Of a stretch of 64,000 nt of DNA, positions 1 through 8,932 are shown piece by piece; position 1 is the first letter of the stretch, and every line of letters starts with the position of its first letter. The notes beneath the pieces are model-generated. The model had not been told where the DNA came from and ran no database searches. It saw nothing but the letters and a program-made list of their open reading frames with translations. Origin of the DNA: Paracoccus maritimus (GTDB taxonomy: Bacteria > Pseudomonadota > Alphaproteobacteria > Rhodobacterales > Rhodobacteraceae); assembly GCF_025195095.1 (NCBI RefSeq), contig NZ_JANAVZ010000005.1, forward strand, positions 186,001 to 250,000. The letters are read 5' to 3'. The position numbers and the translations under genes are program-made.

Positions 1-629
1 CGGTCAGCAGCTGGCGCTCGGTCGGGGCATCCGGCAACGGGTTTCTGCATGGGAGCTTTCTGGACGAGCTTTTCGCGGCTGCCGAGCTTGATCCGCTGCA
101 GGGCCTGATCGACTTGTGTAATCACGATGTGTCACGCCGTGTGCTGAACGAGTTGCGCGAAATCTCGGCGTGGACTGGCCGCGCGGCAGGGCAGGGACGC
201 GGCAGAGGGGTCGCGTTCTGCCTGTCCTTCGGCGTGCCATGCGCCCAGGTCGTCGATGTCGCGGATACACCGAAGGGGCTGCGGATAACGCGCGCTTTCG
301 CGGTCGCCGATATCGGAACGGTGCTTGATCCGGTGAACGCCGAGGCACAGCTGTCCGGCGGGATGCTGTTCGGTCTGGGTCACGCGATGAACTGCGAACT
401 GACCTACCGCGATCATGTGCCCGAACAAACGAACTTTCATGCCTATCAGGCGATGCGCCTGCACCAGGCACCCGAAATCACAGTCCGTCTGCTGGAAAAC
501 GGACCCCTGCGTGGGCTGGGCGAACCCGGTGTGCCGCCTGCCGCGCCGGCCTTGGCCAATGCGATTTTCGCGGCGACCGGCCAGCGCATTCGGGAACTGC
601 CATTGTCGCGGAAAGTTCGTTTCGCATGA
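1..629 (+). CDS. Molybdopterin-binding subunit of a xanthine dehydrogenase-family hydroxylase (IorB-like), C-terminal fragment
   Basis: The frame is open from base 3, so the gene begins upstream; about 208 C-terminal residues are visible. The first residues read [16 protein letters not shown], a stretch typical of isoquinoline 1-oxidoreductase beta-subunit/aldehyde dehydrogenase large subunits. Near the end is [19 protein letters not shown], which carries the glutamate that acts as the catalytic base next to the molybdenum centre in this family. Such subunits bind molybdopterin (often its cytosine dinucleotide) and hydroxylate aldehydes or N-heterocycles. The stop overlaps the start of a dihaem cytochrome c by four bases, and maturation factors follow, so this is one operon. 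The substrate cannot be read from the fragment. Confidence 0.88.
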   Translation, partial: VSSWRSVGASGNGFLHGSFLDELFAAAELDPLQGLIDLCNHDVSRRVLNELREISAWTGRAAGQGRGRGVAFCLSFGVPCAQVVDVADTPKGLRITRAFAVADIGTVLDPVNAEAQLSGGMLFGLGHAMNCELTYRDHVPEQTNFHAYQAMRLHQAPEITVRLLENGPLRGLGEPGVPPAAPALANAIFAATGQRIRELPLSRKVRFA

Positions 630-1240
630 TCCGCGCCGCGCTTGTCATGTTATCGCTTGTCTTGCCCGCCGGGGCCGAGGTCACGACATCAGTCGTGGCA
701 CCGCCGCAGGAAGGGTCGGTCAGCCGCGAGGACGGGCTGGCCGCGTGGGATCGTGTTCATGCCGTGGTCTCGCATCCACGATGCGCGAATTGCCATGTCG
801 GCGCGGACAATATCCCGATGTGGTCCGGCCCCGAATATCCTCAGACCGGGCCGCACGGCATGAATATCGACGCGGGTGACAGCCGGATCGGGGCCGAGAC
901 ACTGCCCTGCGCCACCTGCCACGTCACCTCGTCTGCGCCGGCAAACGGGCCGAACGACGCGCCCGCCGCAATGATCGACTGGCAGTTGGCGCCGGTCGAT
1001 ATGATCTGGTTCGGCCAAAGCAGTGCCCAGATCTGCGCGCAGATGTCGGATCCCGCCCGCAATGGAGGTCGCGACTGGATCCAGCTGGCCGAACATCTTC
1101 GCGATGATGCTGCCCATGGTGGTTTTGTTGCGTGGGGGTTCGCGCCGGGCGGCGCGCGTCAGCCCGCGCCCGGTGATCTGCAATCCCATATTGACGACGT
1201 CCTGAAATGGGGCGCAGCGGGGCAACCATGTCCGGAATGA
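626..1240 (+). CDS. Dihaem c-type cytochrome of the molybdenum hydroxylase operon
   Basis: A 204-residue protein with a short hydrophobic N-terminus ending near residue 17 (PAGAE), consistent with a Sec signal peptide. Two haem c attachment motifs are visible, CANCH at residues 53-57 and CATCH at 95-99, predicting a periplasmic electron carrier. The start ATG overlaps the upstream stop (ATGA at 626-629). Molybdenum hydroxylases of the IorAB/aldehyde dehydrogenase type often pass electrons to a membrane or periplasmic cytochrome rather than NAD, and the overlap suggests this is the partner here. That pairing is inference. I do not recognise a named family beyond the haem motifs. Confidence 0.85.
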   Translation: MIRAALVMLSLVLPAGAEVTTSVVAPPQEGSVSREDGLAAWDRVHAVVSHPRCANCHVGADNIPMWSGPEYPQTGPHGMNIDAGDSRIGAETLPCATCHVTSSAPANGPNDAPAAMIDWQLAPVDMIWFGQSSAQICAQMSDPARNGGRDWIQLAEHLRDDAAHGGFVAWGFAPGGARQPAPGDLQSHIDDVLKWGAAGQPCPE

Positions 1241-2061
1241 TCACCGACCCATTCGTTGCGCTTGCGGTGCGGCCGGGTGGCGCGCTGGCCCTGCTGATCC
1301 GGGCTGAAGGCGGGTTTCCGCGTCGCCCCGGCGCCGCCATGGCGCTGTGGCCGGACGGCAGCCGCATCGGTCGTCTGGGGGCAGGGTGTATTGATGCAGA
1401 CATTGCCGCCCATCTGGAGGGGGCCGATCCGGTCAAGCGGCTGATCTATGGGGTCGGCGGCCCGGTCGACCTGCCCTTGCCCTGTGGCGGCACCGTCGAG
1501 ATCGCTTTGATCCGCAATCCCGACCCCGACTGGTTGAATTATGTCATGAATGACCGACGCGCCCGCGCGCCCGGTCAATGGACCATGGATCTGACCACCG
1601 GGCGTGCAGCCCGCGAGACCTCAGGCCGGCACGGGCTGCGGGGGTCGGGCTTTCATCTTACCCTTCCGCCCCCTTGTGCCGTGCATATCCACGGCAATGG
1701 CGACGAGGCCGAGGCATTGGCAGGAATGCTGCGCGGCCTTGGGCTGGACTGTCAGCTTGGCGCGCAGGCGATGCCCATCGATCAGCATACCGCCGTTGTC
1801 ACCCTGTTTCACGATCATGACCGTGAACTGGCCCCCTTGAAGGCGGCACTGCAATCACCTGCGTTCTATGTTGGTGCGCTGGGATCGCGCCGCGCCCAGC
1901 TTGCCCGTCTGGCGGCATTGCGAGAGGCGGGGCTGACCGAGGCGCAACTGGTCCGGCTGCGTGGGCCGATCGGGGTCGTCGCACCCGTGCGCGAACCGAA
2001 ACTGCTGGCCGCCTCGGTCCTGACCGAAATCCTTGCCGCCTATGAACAGGAATTCGGATGA
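1228..2061 (+). CDS. XdhC/CoxI-family molybdenum hydroxylase maturation factor
   Basis: About 277 residues. The N-terminal half resembles the XdhC/CoxI domain, with the glycine- and cysteine-containing stretch GAGCIDADI followed by PLPCGGTVEIAL. The C-terminal half is the Rossmann-like part with FYVGALGSRRAQLARL. XdhC-type proteins bind the molybdenum cofactor, promote its sulfuration and insert it into xanthine dehydrogenase-family enzymes, which fits the upstream subunit. The start is uncertain: ATG at 1228 or ATG at 1237, the latter overlapping the cytochrome stop as ATGA; an ATG at 1207 lies deeper in the upstream gene and is less likely. Confidence 0.88.
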   Translation: MSGMITDPFVALAVRPGGALALLIRAEGGFPRRPGAAMALWPDGSRIGRLGAGCIDADIAAHLEGADPVKRLIYGVGGPVDLPLPCGGTVEIALIRNPDPDWLNYVMNDRRARAPGQWTMDLTTGRAARETSGRHGLRGSGFHLTLPPPCAVHIHGNGDEAEALAGMLRGLGLDCQLGAQAMPIDQHTAVVTLFHDHDRELAPLKAALQSPAFYVGALGSRRAQLARLAALREAGLTEAQLVRLRGPIGVVAPVREPKLLAASVLTEILAAYEQEFG

Positions 2062-2612
2062 TCCGCGCCGGGCTGTTGCTGGCCGCCGGGGCTTCGCACC
2101 GCTTCGGTGCCGACGACAAGCTGCTGGCATCGCTGCGGGACAAACCCCTGATCGCATATGCCGCCCAGGCGATGCGAGACACGGCGCTGGACCAGCGTCT
2201 GGCCGTGATCGCCAACCCCGCCTTGGTGCCGCATCTTGAGGGGTTCAAGGTCCTGCGGATCGTGCCCGGCACGCAATCCGACAGTCTTCGCGCCGGTCTG
2301 GCGGCATTGCGGCGCCCCGATCGGCTGCTGATCGCGTTGGCCGACATGCCTTTCATCGACAGTCGTCATCTGGACCGTATCCTTGATGCGACCACGGATG
2401 ACTGTCCCGCCGCAAGCCGCGACGGCGGCCGGCCGATGCCGCCCGCGTGTTTTCCGTCAAGCTGGCTTGACCGGCTGGGCAGGCTGACCGGCGATCGCGG
2501 TGCCGGACAGCTGATCCGTGACCTTCCGGCCGGTGCGCTTGTGTCGGTGCCCGGATGTCTTGTCGATATCGACACGCCCGATGATCTGGCCAATCAAGAA
2601 GGGGCAGCCTGA
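2058..2612 (+). CDS. MocA/MobA-like molybdopterin nucleotidyltransferase
   Basis: A 184-residue NTP-transferase-like protein. The N-terminal signature is LLLAAGASHRFGADDKLL (LAAGxSxRxG...K), which binds the nucleotide. ALADMPFID near residue 100 supplies the metal-binding aspartate, and DIDTPDDL closes the fold. Members such as MocA attach CMP to molybdopterin to give the cytosine dinucleotide cofactor of xanthine dehydrogenase-family enzymes. It overlaps the XdhC-like gene by four bases and ends the operon. Whether the nucleotide is CTP or GTP cannot be decided by eye; context with an IorB-like subunit favours CTP. Confidence 0.85.
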   Translation: MIRAGLLLAAGASHRFGADDKLLASLRDKPLIAYAAQAMRDTALDQRLAVIANPALVPHLEGFKVLRIVPGTQSDSLRAGLAALRRPDRLLIALADMPFIDSRHLDRILDATTDDCPAASRDGGRPMPPACFPSSWLDRLGRLTGDRGAGQLIRDLPAGALVSVPGCLVDIDTPDDLANQEGAA

Positions 2613-2626
2613 ACAGGCTACCCCTT
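2599..2626. terminator. Bidirectional hairpin between convergent operons
   Basis: AAGGGG (2599-2604) and AGCCT pair with AGGCT and CCCCTT (2621-2626), with one C/A mismatch and a small loop. It overlaps the end of the MocA-like gene and lies between two convergent stop codons. The T-tract is weak on both strands. Confidence 0.5.
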
Positions 2627-2666
2627 GCGTTGATCGGGTTGTCGGGATGCGATGATCCGCGACGAA

Positions 2667-4037
2667 CTAGCCCAGAACCTCGGCGATCGAATCCTTCGTG
2701 ACCGCCACGATCTGATCCGCCTCGGCCCTTGTCAGGCACAGCGGCGGAGCAAAGCCCAGAATGTCGCCCTGCGGCATGGCACGTGCGATGACGCCGCGCT
2801 TCAGCATCGCCGCCACGACCTTGGCGCCCTTGCCTTCGGAGGCGTCGAAGAACTGACGCTTGTCCTTGTCGGCGACCAATTCGACCGCGCACAGCATGCC
2901 TTCGCCGCGAACCTCGCCGACATTGGCGTGCCCGCCGACCTGATCGCGCATGGTCTGCCAGAAATAGTTTCCGGTCTCGCCGGCGTTCTGTACCAGACCC
3001 AGATCGTCGATCAGCTTCAGGTTTGCGATTCCCGCCGCCGCGCCGATCGGATGGGCCGAATAGGTCCAGCCATGGCCCAGGACACCGTATTCGTCCGAAC
3101 CCTTGACCAGCACATCCCACATGCGCTGACCGACGATGCTGGCCGACAGCGGCGCATAGGCGCTGGTCAGGCCCTTGGCGCTGGTGATCAGGTCAGGCTT
3201 GATGCCGTAGTGATCGCTGCCGAACATGCTGCCCAGACGGCCAAAGCCGGTCACGACCTCATCCGCGATCAGCAGGATGTCATGCTTGTCCAGCACCTTC
3301 TGGATCGCCGGCCAGTAACCTGCGGGGGGCGGCACGATGCCACCGGTACCCAAGACCGGCTCGCCGATGAAGGCTGCGATGGTGTCGGCGCCCTCGGCGG
3401 CGATCAGGTCTTCCAGCTTCTGAACGCAATTGGCGACGAAATCGGACTCGGACATGTTCAGGTCCGGACGACGGTAGTAATAGGGCGCCTCGGTATGGAT
3501 CACCTGGCTCAGCGGCAGGTCGAACTTCTTGTGGAACAGCTCCAGCCCGGTCAGCGATCCGGTCATCAGCCCCGATCCGTGATAGCCGCGCCAGCGGCTG
3601 ATGATCTTCTTCTTTTCAGGACGGCCAAGGATGTTGTTGTAATACCAGACCAGCTTGACATTCGTTTCGTTCGCGTCCGATCCGCCAAGGCCGAAATAGA
3701 CCCGCGCCATGCCTTCGGGTGCGCGGTCCATGACCATCTTGGACAGGGTGATGTTGGCTTCCGAACCGTGTCCCGCATAGGCGTGATAATAGGACAGTTC
3801 GCGCGCCTGATCGGCAATCGCTTCGGCGATTTCCTTCCGGCCATAACCCACGTTGACACAGTAGAGCCCTGCGAACCCGTCCAGCAGCCTGTTGCCGTCG
3901 CGGTCGGTGATGAAGACGCCCTCACCGCCGGTCACGATCCGCTGCGGGGCATCGCCCCGCGCGAACTGACCCAGATTGGTCGAGGGGTGGAAAAAGTTCT
4001 CGCGATCCCATTTCGCCAGTTCGTCATTCGTCAGCAT
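2667..4037 (-). CDS. doeD: L-2,4-diaminobutyrate transaminase of ectoine catabolism (class III aminotransferase)
   Basis: A 456-residue class-III PLP aminotransferase. [10 protein letters not shown] carries the cofactor aspartate (Asp259) and [10 protein letters not shown] the PLP lysine (Lys288). The start at 4037 is chosen over 4058 because AAAGGAAAAG precedes it. Alone it would be called an omega-amino acid:pyruvate or GABA aminotransferase, but it sits last in asnC-doeC-doeD, divergent from a full ectoine operon. In that setting the enzyme (DoeD, called Atf in Ruegeria) converts L-2,4-diaminobutyrate to L-aspartate 4-semialdehyde. The role rests on context plus family. Confidence 0.85.
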   Translation of the reverse strand: MLTNDELAKWDRENFFHPSTNLGQFARGDAPQRIVTGGEGVFITDRDGNRLLDGFAGLYCVNVGYGRKEIAEAIADQARELSYYHAYAGHGSEANITLSKMVMDRAPEGMARVYFGLGGSDANETNVKLVWYYNNILGRPEKKKIISRWRGYHGSGLMTGSLTGLELFHKKFDLPLSQVIHTEAPYYYRRPDLNMSESDFVANCVQKLEDLIAAEGADTIAAFIGEPVLGTGGIVPPPAGYWPAIQKVLDKHDILLIADEVVTGFGRLGSMFGSDHYGIKPDLITSAKGLTSAYAPLSASIVGQRMWDVLVKGSDEYGVLGHGWTYSAHPIGAAAGIANLKLIDDLGLVQNAGETGNYFWQTMRDQVGGHANVGEVRGEGMLCAVELVADKDKRQFFDASEGKGAKVVAAMLKRGVIARAMPQGDILGFAPPLCLTRAEADQIVAVTKDSIAEVLG

Positions 4038-4048
4038 ATCTTTTCCTT

Positions 4049-5509
4049 TCATCCCCAATCGCGGCAGACATATTTGATTTCGGTAAAGGCCTCGAGGCCT
4101 TGCCGGGCGCCCTCGCGGCCGATCCCGGATTGTTTCATGCCCCCGAAGGGGATCGGCGCGCCGGTGACCTTGGTGCGGTTCACGGCCACCATGCCATATT
4201 GCAGCGCCCGCGTCGCGCGGTAGATCCGGCGCGGATCAAGGCTGTGGACATAGGCCACAAGCCCGTATTCAGTCGCATTCGCGCGGGCGAAGACCTCTTC
4301 CTCGTCGTCGAACACGCTTAGCGCGGCAACGGGGCCAAAGGTTTCCTCGGACATGATCGCAGCCTCGTCGGTGACATCGGCCAGAACGGTAGGCTTGAAG
4401 AACAGCGGCCCCTTTTCCTCGTCCACGCCGCCGCCGCACAGCAGCTTTGCGCCCTTGGACAGCGCATCCTGCACATGGGCATTCTGCTTGTCGATCTGCC
4501 GGTCATGGATCAGCGGCCCGATATCGGGATCCTGCATGCCGTTGCCCAGGGTCAGTTTTTCGACCGCTGCGGTGAACTTGGCGCAGAATTCGTCGTAGAT
4601 CGGGCGATGGATGTAGAAGCGGTTCGCGCCAAGGCAATCCTGGCCCGAGGTCGCGAATTTCGCCTTGACCGCTTCGATGACGGCGCGATCGATATCGGCA
4701 CCCTTGAAGACGATGAAGGGGGCATGACCGCCCAGTTCCATCACCAGTCGCTTCACGGTGTCGGCGGACTGGCGATACAGAAGGCGCCCCACCTCGGTCG
4801 AGCCGGTGAAGGACAGCGCCCGCACGCGGGCATCGCGCGTCCATTCGCCGACGATCGTCGCGGCGTCCCCGATCACCGTGTTGACGACGCCGTCGGGAAA
4901 GCCCGCGCGGCGCGCCAGTTCCGACAGCGCCAGCGCCGACAGCGGCGTTTCCGCCGAGGGGTGGATGACAACCGTGCAGCCCGCGCCAAGCGCGGCGGCG
5001 GCCTTGCGGGTGATCATCGCGCAGGGAAAGTTCCACGGCGTGACCAGTGCGGCCACCCCGACAGGCTCGCGCCACAACTCCATCTCGGCATCGGGCAGAT
5101 GGCTGGTGACACCTTCGATATTCGGGCGCAGCGCCTCTTCGGCATAAAAGGTCACGAAACTGGCGGCATAGTCGATCTCGCCGCGTGCCTCGCTGATCGG
5201 CTTGCCCTGCTCGGCGACCATGATCCGGGCCAGATCTTCCTTGGCCTCAAGGATCATCGCGTGCCAACGATGCAGGATCTGGGCACGGTGTTGGGGCAGC
5301 ATCGCGGACCACTGCCAGAACGCCTGCTGCGCGGCATCTACGGCATCGCGTGCGCCTGTCGCGTCGCTGATGGCAACCTGGGCCACCAGTTCGCCGGTCG
5401 CCGGGTCGCGCACCGCCAGCCGACCTTCGCCTGCGAAATCGCCACGGCCGGGCAGCAGTCCGGGATCGGTAATCTTGTCGGTCAGTTGGGAAGACAGATC
5501 GTCTAGCAT
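4049..5509 (-). CDS. doeC: Aspartate-semialdehyde (succinate-semialdehyde-type) dehydrogenase of ectoine catabolism
   Basis: A 486-residue NAD(P)-dependent aldehyde dehydrogenase of the GabD type. VTPWNFP (residues 157-163), the general base in MELGG (Glu258) and the catalytic cysteine in [10 protein letters not shown] (Cys292) are present. A strong Shine-Dalgarno, AAGGAGG, precedes the ATG. It lies just upstream of the aminotransferase gene (12 bp). Sequence alone says succinate-semialdehyde dehydrogenase. In ectoine loci this gene (doeC/ssd) oxidises L-aspartate 4-semialdehyde to L-aspartate, the last step. Activity on succinate semialdehyde as well is possible. Confidence 0.85.
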   Translation of the reverse strand: MLDDLSSQLTDKITDPGLLPGRGDFAGEGRLAVRDPATGELVAQVAISDATGARDAVDAAQQAFWQWSAMLPQHRAQILHRWHAMILEAKEDLARIMVAEQGKPISEARGEIDYAASFVTFYAEEALRPNIEGVTSHLPDAEMELWREPVGVAALVTPWNFPCAMITRKAAAALGAGCTVVIHPSAETPLSALALSELARRAGFPDGVVNTVIGDAATIVGEWTRDARVRALSFTGSTEVGRLLYRQSADTVKRLVMELGGHAPFIVFKGADIDRAVIEAVKAKFATSGQDCLGANRFYIHRPIYDEFCAKFTAAVEKLTLGNGMQDPDIGPLIHDRQIDKQNAHVQDALSKGAKLLCGGGVDEEKGPLFFKPTVLADVTDEAAIMSEETFGPVAALSVFDDEEEVFARANATEYGLVAYVHSLDPRRIYRATRALQYGMVAVNRTKVTGAPIPFGGMKQSGIGREGARQGLEAFTEIKYVCRDWG

Positions 5510-5660
5510 CGCGCACCTCCTTGTTGCGACCTAGATGCATCCTGCCCGGCAGAGGATTTCACCAAACCACGCGCGACCGGCAGAGAAATCCGCTGGATAC
5601 CCACGAATTTTCTGGAACTCTCTCTGCCCGGCAACCGCGCGAACCGGGCAAAACGAAGGG

Positions 5661-6140
5661 TCAGGCACCAAGAACGGCAAGGGCAGGCGGCAGGTTCTTC
5701 ACAGGCTTGGTGACGATATAGCTGAAATAGCGGCGAACCCCGGCGCGGCTTTCCAGCAATCCGTCCATCAGCGTCTGGAATGCCCCGACATCGGCCGCAA
5801 CGACCTGCATCAGATAGTCGTAGCCGCCGCCGATCGCCCAGCAACCGGTGATCTCGTCCATTCGTGCGACGGTGCGTTCAAAGATCTGAAAGCTCTCGGC
5901 ACGGTGGCTGTCGAGTTCGACCGTCACGAAGACCAGGACATGCGGGCCCAGGCCCGAAAGGTCGATCTCGGCCCGGTAGCCGACGATCAGCCCGGCCTTT
6001 TCCAGCCGCTTCATCCGTTCCCAGCAAGGTGTCGGCGACAGGTTCACGCGGGCGGCAAGTTCGGTCTTGGAAATGCGCCCTTCGCGCGACAGCGTCGCGA
6101 GGATGGCGATGTCACGATCGTCAAGGCGCAAAGGGTTCAT
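5661..6140 (-). CDS. Lrp/AsnC-family regulator of the ectoine locus
   Basis: A 159-residue feast/famine regulator. An N-terminal winged helix-turn-helix (about residues 5-60, with SKTELAARVNLSPTPCWERM) is followed by a ligand-binding RAM domain (about 65-150). The ATG at 6140 gives the normal family length. It heads the minus-strand doeC-doeD arm and faces the MocR regulator across a 72-bp gap. An AsnC-type gene (asnC, or doeX in Halomonas) is a standing member of ectoine-degradation loci and is thought to respond to pathway intermediates or amino acids. The 151 bp between it and doeC contain two copies of TGCCCGGCA, which may be regulatory. Confidence 0.88.
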   Translation of the reverse strand: MNPLRLDDRDIAILATLSREGRISKTELAARVNLSPTPCWERMKRLEKAGLIVGYRAEIDLSGLGPHVLVFVTVELDSHRAESFQIFERTVARMDEITGCWAIGGGYDYLMQVVAADVGAFQTLMDGLLESRAGVRRYFSYIVTKPVKNLPPALAVLGA

Positions 6141-6166
6141 GATTCGCTTCTTTCCGCAGCGCCGTG

Positions 6167-6184
6167 AATTGTCAATCTGGACAA
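6167..6184. promoter_or_regulatory. Dyad between asnC and enuR, candidate regulator site
   Basis: TTGTC (6169-6173) and GACAA (6180-6184) form an inverted repeat with a 6-bp spacer in the short divergent region. The octamer AATTGTCA (6167-6174) recurs before uehA at 7627-7634. The site could serve EnuR or AsnC; this is inference. Confidence 0.35.
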
Positions 6185-6212
6185 GCGCCTGTTGCTTGGC
6201 GAATCTGGGCGT

Positions 6213-7613
6213 ATGTCGCATTGGCCGCTGAGACGAGAGGATATCACCCGGCCTGCCTATCGCAGTCTGGCGCAAGGAATTGCCGCCGCCATCGACGCGG
6301 GCAGCCTGCGTCCGGGCGACCGGCTGCCGCCGCATCGCGATCTGGCGTGGCGACTGGGTGTGTCCGTCCAGACCGTTAGCCGCGCATATGAGGAACTGAT
6401 TCGCGCCGATCTCATCTCGGGCGAGGTGGGGCGCGGCAGCTTCGTCAAATCCGGACCCCGAGAAACACTTGAGGTGCCTTGGTTCAGGGCAGCGGTGGAT
6501 GCGCGGCCCGTCGATCTGTCGATGATGACGCCCGTGCGGCTGCCGATGATCGTCCGCGCCTGGCAGGATTCGATGCGGCGTTTTGCCGAACGGCCCCCCG
6601 AACACGCGATCTGGTCGTTTCGGCCCCGTCAGGGGCTGTCCACGTATTCTGGCATCGCCGCTGCGTGGCTTGCCAGATGTGGCGTCGTGGTGCCGGCGCA
6701 GCGCATCCTGCTGACCAACGGCTGCACGCCGGCGCTGGTCATCGCGCTGATGAGCGCGGCACAGCCGGGCGACGAGATCGCGACGGAAAGTGTTACCTGC
6801 CACACCCTGAAGCCCGCGATCCGCCACCTGAATCTGCGTCTTCGCGGCATCGCCTGTGATGCGCGCGGGATGCTGCCCGATGCGCTGATCGCTGCCGCGC
6901 GAATGCCGGGTCGCAAGCTGCGTGCGGTGTTCCTTCTACCCTCGGGCGGGGGCCCCGAGGCACGCATCGTCGATCGTGAACGCCGCGAGGAACTGGCCGC
7001 AGCGGCCGCCGAATGCGGACTGATCATCATCGAAAGCGACGTGCTGGGTCCGGTCGCGCCGCGACGACCGCCGCCGGTCGCAAGCTTTGCCCCCGAGCGC
7101 AGCTTCTATTTCACCGGGCTGACGAAATGTCTGTCGCCGGGACTGCGGCTAGGTTTTCTCGCACTGCCCGAATCGTTGGCAGAGCGGGCATTGAATCGTC
7201 ACCTTTCGGTCGCATGGATGGCGACGCCGATGGTCGCCGAAATCGCTGCCGACTGGATCGAAAGCGGTGTCGCGGGCCAGATTTTGATTGCCCAACGGAC
7301 CGAGCTGCTGGCCCGCAACAGGCTTGCGCAGCGCATTCTGGGCAGTGCCAGTCTTGGCTTCAACCATGGCTTGCATCGCTGGATGCCGCTGCCCGAAGGA
7401 ACAGACGAACAGGCTGTGCTGCATGCGGCACTGGCGCGGGGGATTGCGCTGGCCCCCGGTTCGGGCTTTGCGGTCATCGACCGGCGACCCGCGCTGCGGT
7501 TGTGTCTGGGGGGCGTCAGCCAGCGTGAATTGGAGGATGCGCTGCATATTCTGGCGACAATTCTGCCGGGTGAATCCAGCGCGTTGCGGGCCTTTGGACG
7601 GGGGGCTGTTTGA
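6213..7613 (+). CDS. enuR: MocR/GntR-type PLP-dependent regulator of ectoine utilisation
   Basis: A 466-residue MocR-family regulator. Residues 10-80 form a GntR winged helix, with RPGDRLPPHRDLAWRLGVSV and QTVSRAYEEL. From about residue 95 onward there is an aminotransferase type-I-like effector domain. Lys305 in FTGLTKCLSPG is the expected PLP lysine, close to Lys302 of Ruegeria EnuR. ATG at 6213 is preferred to TTG at 6192. EnuR represses uehABC-usp-eut/doe genes and is released by N-alpha-acetyl-L-2,4-diaminobutyrate or diaminobutyrate bound to PLP (established for Ruegeria). Here it sits first in the plus-strand arm, with 159 bp before uehA. Confidence 0.92.
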   Translation: MSHWPLRREDITRPAYRSLAQGIAAAIDAGSLRPGDRLPPHRDLAWRLGVSVQTVSRAYEELIRADLISGEVGRGSFVKSGPRETLEVPWFRAAVDARPVDLSMMTPVRLPMIVRAWQDSMRRFAERPPEHAIWSFRPRQGLSTYSGIAAAWLARCGVVVPAQRILLTNGCTPALVIALMSAAQPGDEIATESVTCHTLKPAIRHLNLRLRGIACDARGMLPDALIAAARMPGRKLRAVFLLPSGGGPEARIVDRERREELAAAAAECGLIIIESDVLGPVAPRRPPPVASFAPERSFYFTGLTKCLSPGLRLGFLALPESLAERALNRHLSVAWMATPMVAEIAADWIESGVAGQILIAQRTELLARNRLAQRILGSASLGFNHGLHRWMPLPEGTDEQAVLHAALARGIALAPGSGFAVIDRRPALRLCLGGVSQRELEDALHILATILPGESSALRAFGRGAV

Positions 7614-7655
7614 CACCCTCGGGCAAAATTGTCATGATTTAATATATGAATTGAC
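7610..7655 (+). promoter_or_regulatory. Candidate uehA promoter and EnuR operator region
   Basis: TTGACA (7610-7615) overlaps the enuR stop; 17 bp downstream is CATGAT (7633-7638), a plausible -35/-10 pair. The stretch is unusually AT-rich and holds AATTGTCA (7627-7634) and GAATTGAC (7648-7655), resembling the site before enuR. Promoter and operator assignments are inference. Confidence 0.4.
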
Positions 7656-7772
7656 TTGCAACGCGGTTGCTCAGAACTGTGCGAGTCAGACAGGTCGGGA
7701 CAACCGCCCGAATCCTGAAACCCGGAGGCCGAGGACGTGCCGCGTCACAAGGCCCCACAAGCAGGAGGTATC

Positions 7773-8792
7773 ATGACCTACAAGACAATCACCGCCGCCA
7801 GCCTTGCCGCCCTCATTCTGGGTGCGGGTGGCGCGATGGCCGACACCTGGCGCTACGCCTTTGAAGAGGCGATGGAAGAGGTGCAGGGCAAGTTCGCCCA
7901 AAAGTTCAAGGAAGAGGTCGAGGCCAATTCCGATCACGAAATCCAGCTGTTCCCGTTCGGGACCCTTGGCGAATCCGCGGATATCATGGAACAGGCCCAG
8001 TCGGGCATCCTGCAGTTCGTGGACCAGTCGCCCGGCTTTACCGGCGCGCTGATCCCCGAGGCGCAGGTGTTCTTCGTGCCCTACCTGCTGCCCGAGGATC
8101 AGGACACGCTGGTGGAGTTCTTCCGCACCTCGAAGGCGATCAACGAGCTGTTCCCGCCGCTGTACGCGGAGCAGGGCCTGGAGTTGCTGACGATGTTCCC
8201 CGAGGGCGAGGTCATGATGACCACGACCAACGAGGTGACCAGCCCCGAAGACCTGAACGAGGTGAAGTTCCGGGTCATGACCAACCCGTTGCTGGTGGGA
8301 AGCTATCAGGCATTCGGCGCCACGCCGACGCCGCTGCCTTGGGGCGAGGTCTATGGGGCGCTGCAGACCGGCATCATTCAAGGTCAGGAAAACCCCGCCT
8401 TCTTCATCGAATCGACGAAGATGTACGAGGTGACCGACTACATCACGCGCGCGGGCCACAACAACTTCACGACCGCGGTCATGGCCAACAAGGAATTCTT
8501 TGACGGTCTGTCCGACGAGGACAAGGAAGTCGTCCAGAACGCCATCGACGCCGCGTTCGATTATATCGTCGATTATCAGGATGGGCTGACCGAAACTTCT
8601 CTGGAAAAGATCATGGAGGCCAAGCCTTCCATGACCATCACCACGCTGACCGAGGAACAGCGCGCGCCCTTCAAGGCGACTGCCGAGGAAGTCGAGGCCG
8701 AGTATCTGGAGATCGGTGGGGATCAGGCGCAGGAGATCCTGGACCAGATGAAGGCCGACCTCGAAGCCGCAGCGGGCGGTTCCGAAGGGTAA
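7773..8792 (+). CDS. uehA: Ectoine/5-hydroxyectoine-binding protein of a TRAP transporter
   Basis: A 339-residue DctP-type solute receptor. The signal peptide covers residues 1-23 (ends GGAMA), so the protein works in the periplasm. RVMTNPLL and PTPLPWGEVYGALQTG carry the conserved arginine and tryptophan regions that hold the carboxylate ligand in TRAP receptors. GCAGGAGG lies just before the ATG at 7773 and decides the start. It is followed by the small and large permease subunits and a universal stress protein, the exact order of uehABC-usp (Ruegeria) and teaABCD (Halomonas). Ligand identity comes from this context. Confidence 0.92.
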   Translation: MTYKTITAASLAALILGAGGAMADTWRYAFEEAMEEVQGKFAQKFKEEVEANSDHEIQLFPFGTLGESADIMEQAQSGILQFVDQSPGFTGALIPEAQVFFVPYLLPEDQDTLVEFFRTSKAINELFPPLYAEQGLELLTMFPEGEVMMTTTNEVTSPEDLNEVKFRVMTNPLLVGSYQAFGATPTPLPWGEVYGALQTGIIQGQENPAFFIESTKMYEVTDYITRAGHNNFTTAVMANKEFFDGLSDEDKEVVQNAIDAAFDYIVDYQDGLTETSLEKIMEAKPSMTITTLTEEQRAPFKATAEEVEAEYLEIGGDQAQEILDQMKADLEAAAGGSEG

Positions 8793-8797
8793 GCCAA

Positions 8798-8869
8798 GCC
8801 GGACCCTGATTGGGTCAGCGATCGTGCCTGGTCACGGCCGCCTGACGATGTGACGCGATGGGGTCCGGC
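8798..8869 (+). other. Structured uehA-uehB spacer
   Basis: GCCGGACCC (8798-8806) is perfectly complementary to GGGTCCGGC (8861-8869), enclosing a smaller CTGA-TTGGG-TCAG hairpin (8806-8818; the two share base 8806, so they are alternatives or stack). Such structure after a binding-protein gene often stabilises its mRNA, giving receptor in excess over permease. No T-tract, so it is not a clear terminator. Confidence 0.45.
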
Positions 8870-8932
8870 CGCCAGACGGTCGGTCGGATCCCGACAGCAG
8901 CCCTTTATCGCCCAGCACAAGGGACAGCGGCT

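Noticed and set aside
2652..4223. Long plus-strand open frame opposite doeD
   Set aside because: It is a high-GC antisense shadow of doeD, with no recognisable domain or ribosome site; similar shadows lie opposite ecm, ugpB, the RND pump and murD.
2667..5509. GABA shunt pair (gabT/gabD)
   Set aside because: Sequence similarity alone fits, but the divergent enuR-uehABC-eutABC-doeAB operon and the asnC gene place the pair in ectoine degradation as doeD and doeC.
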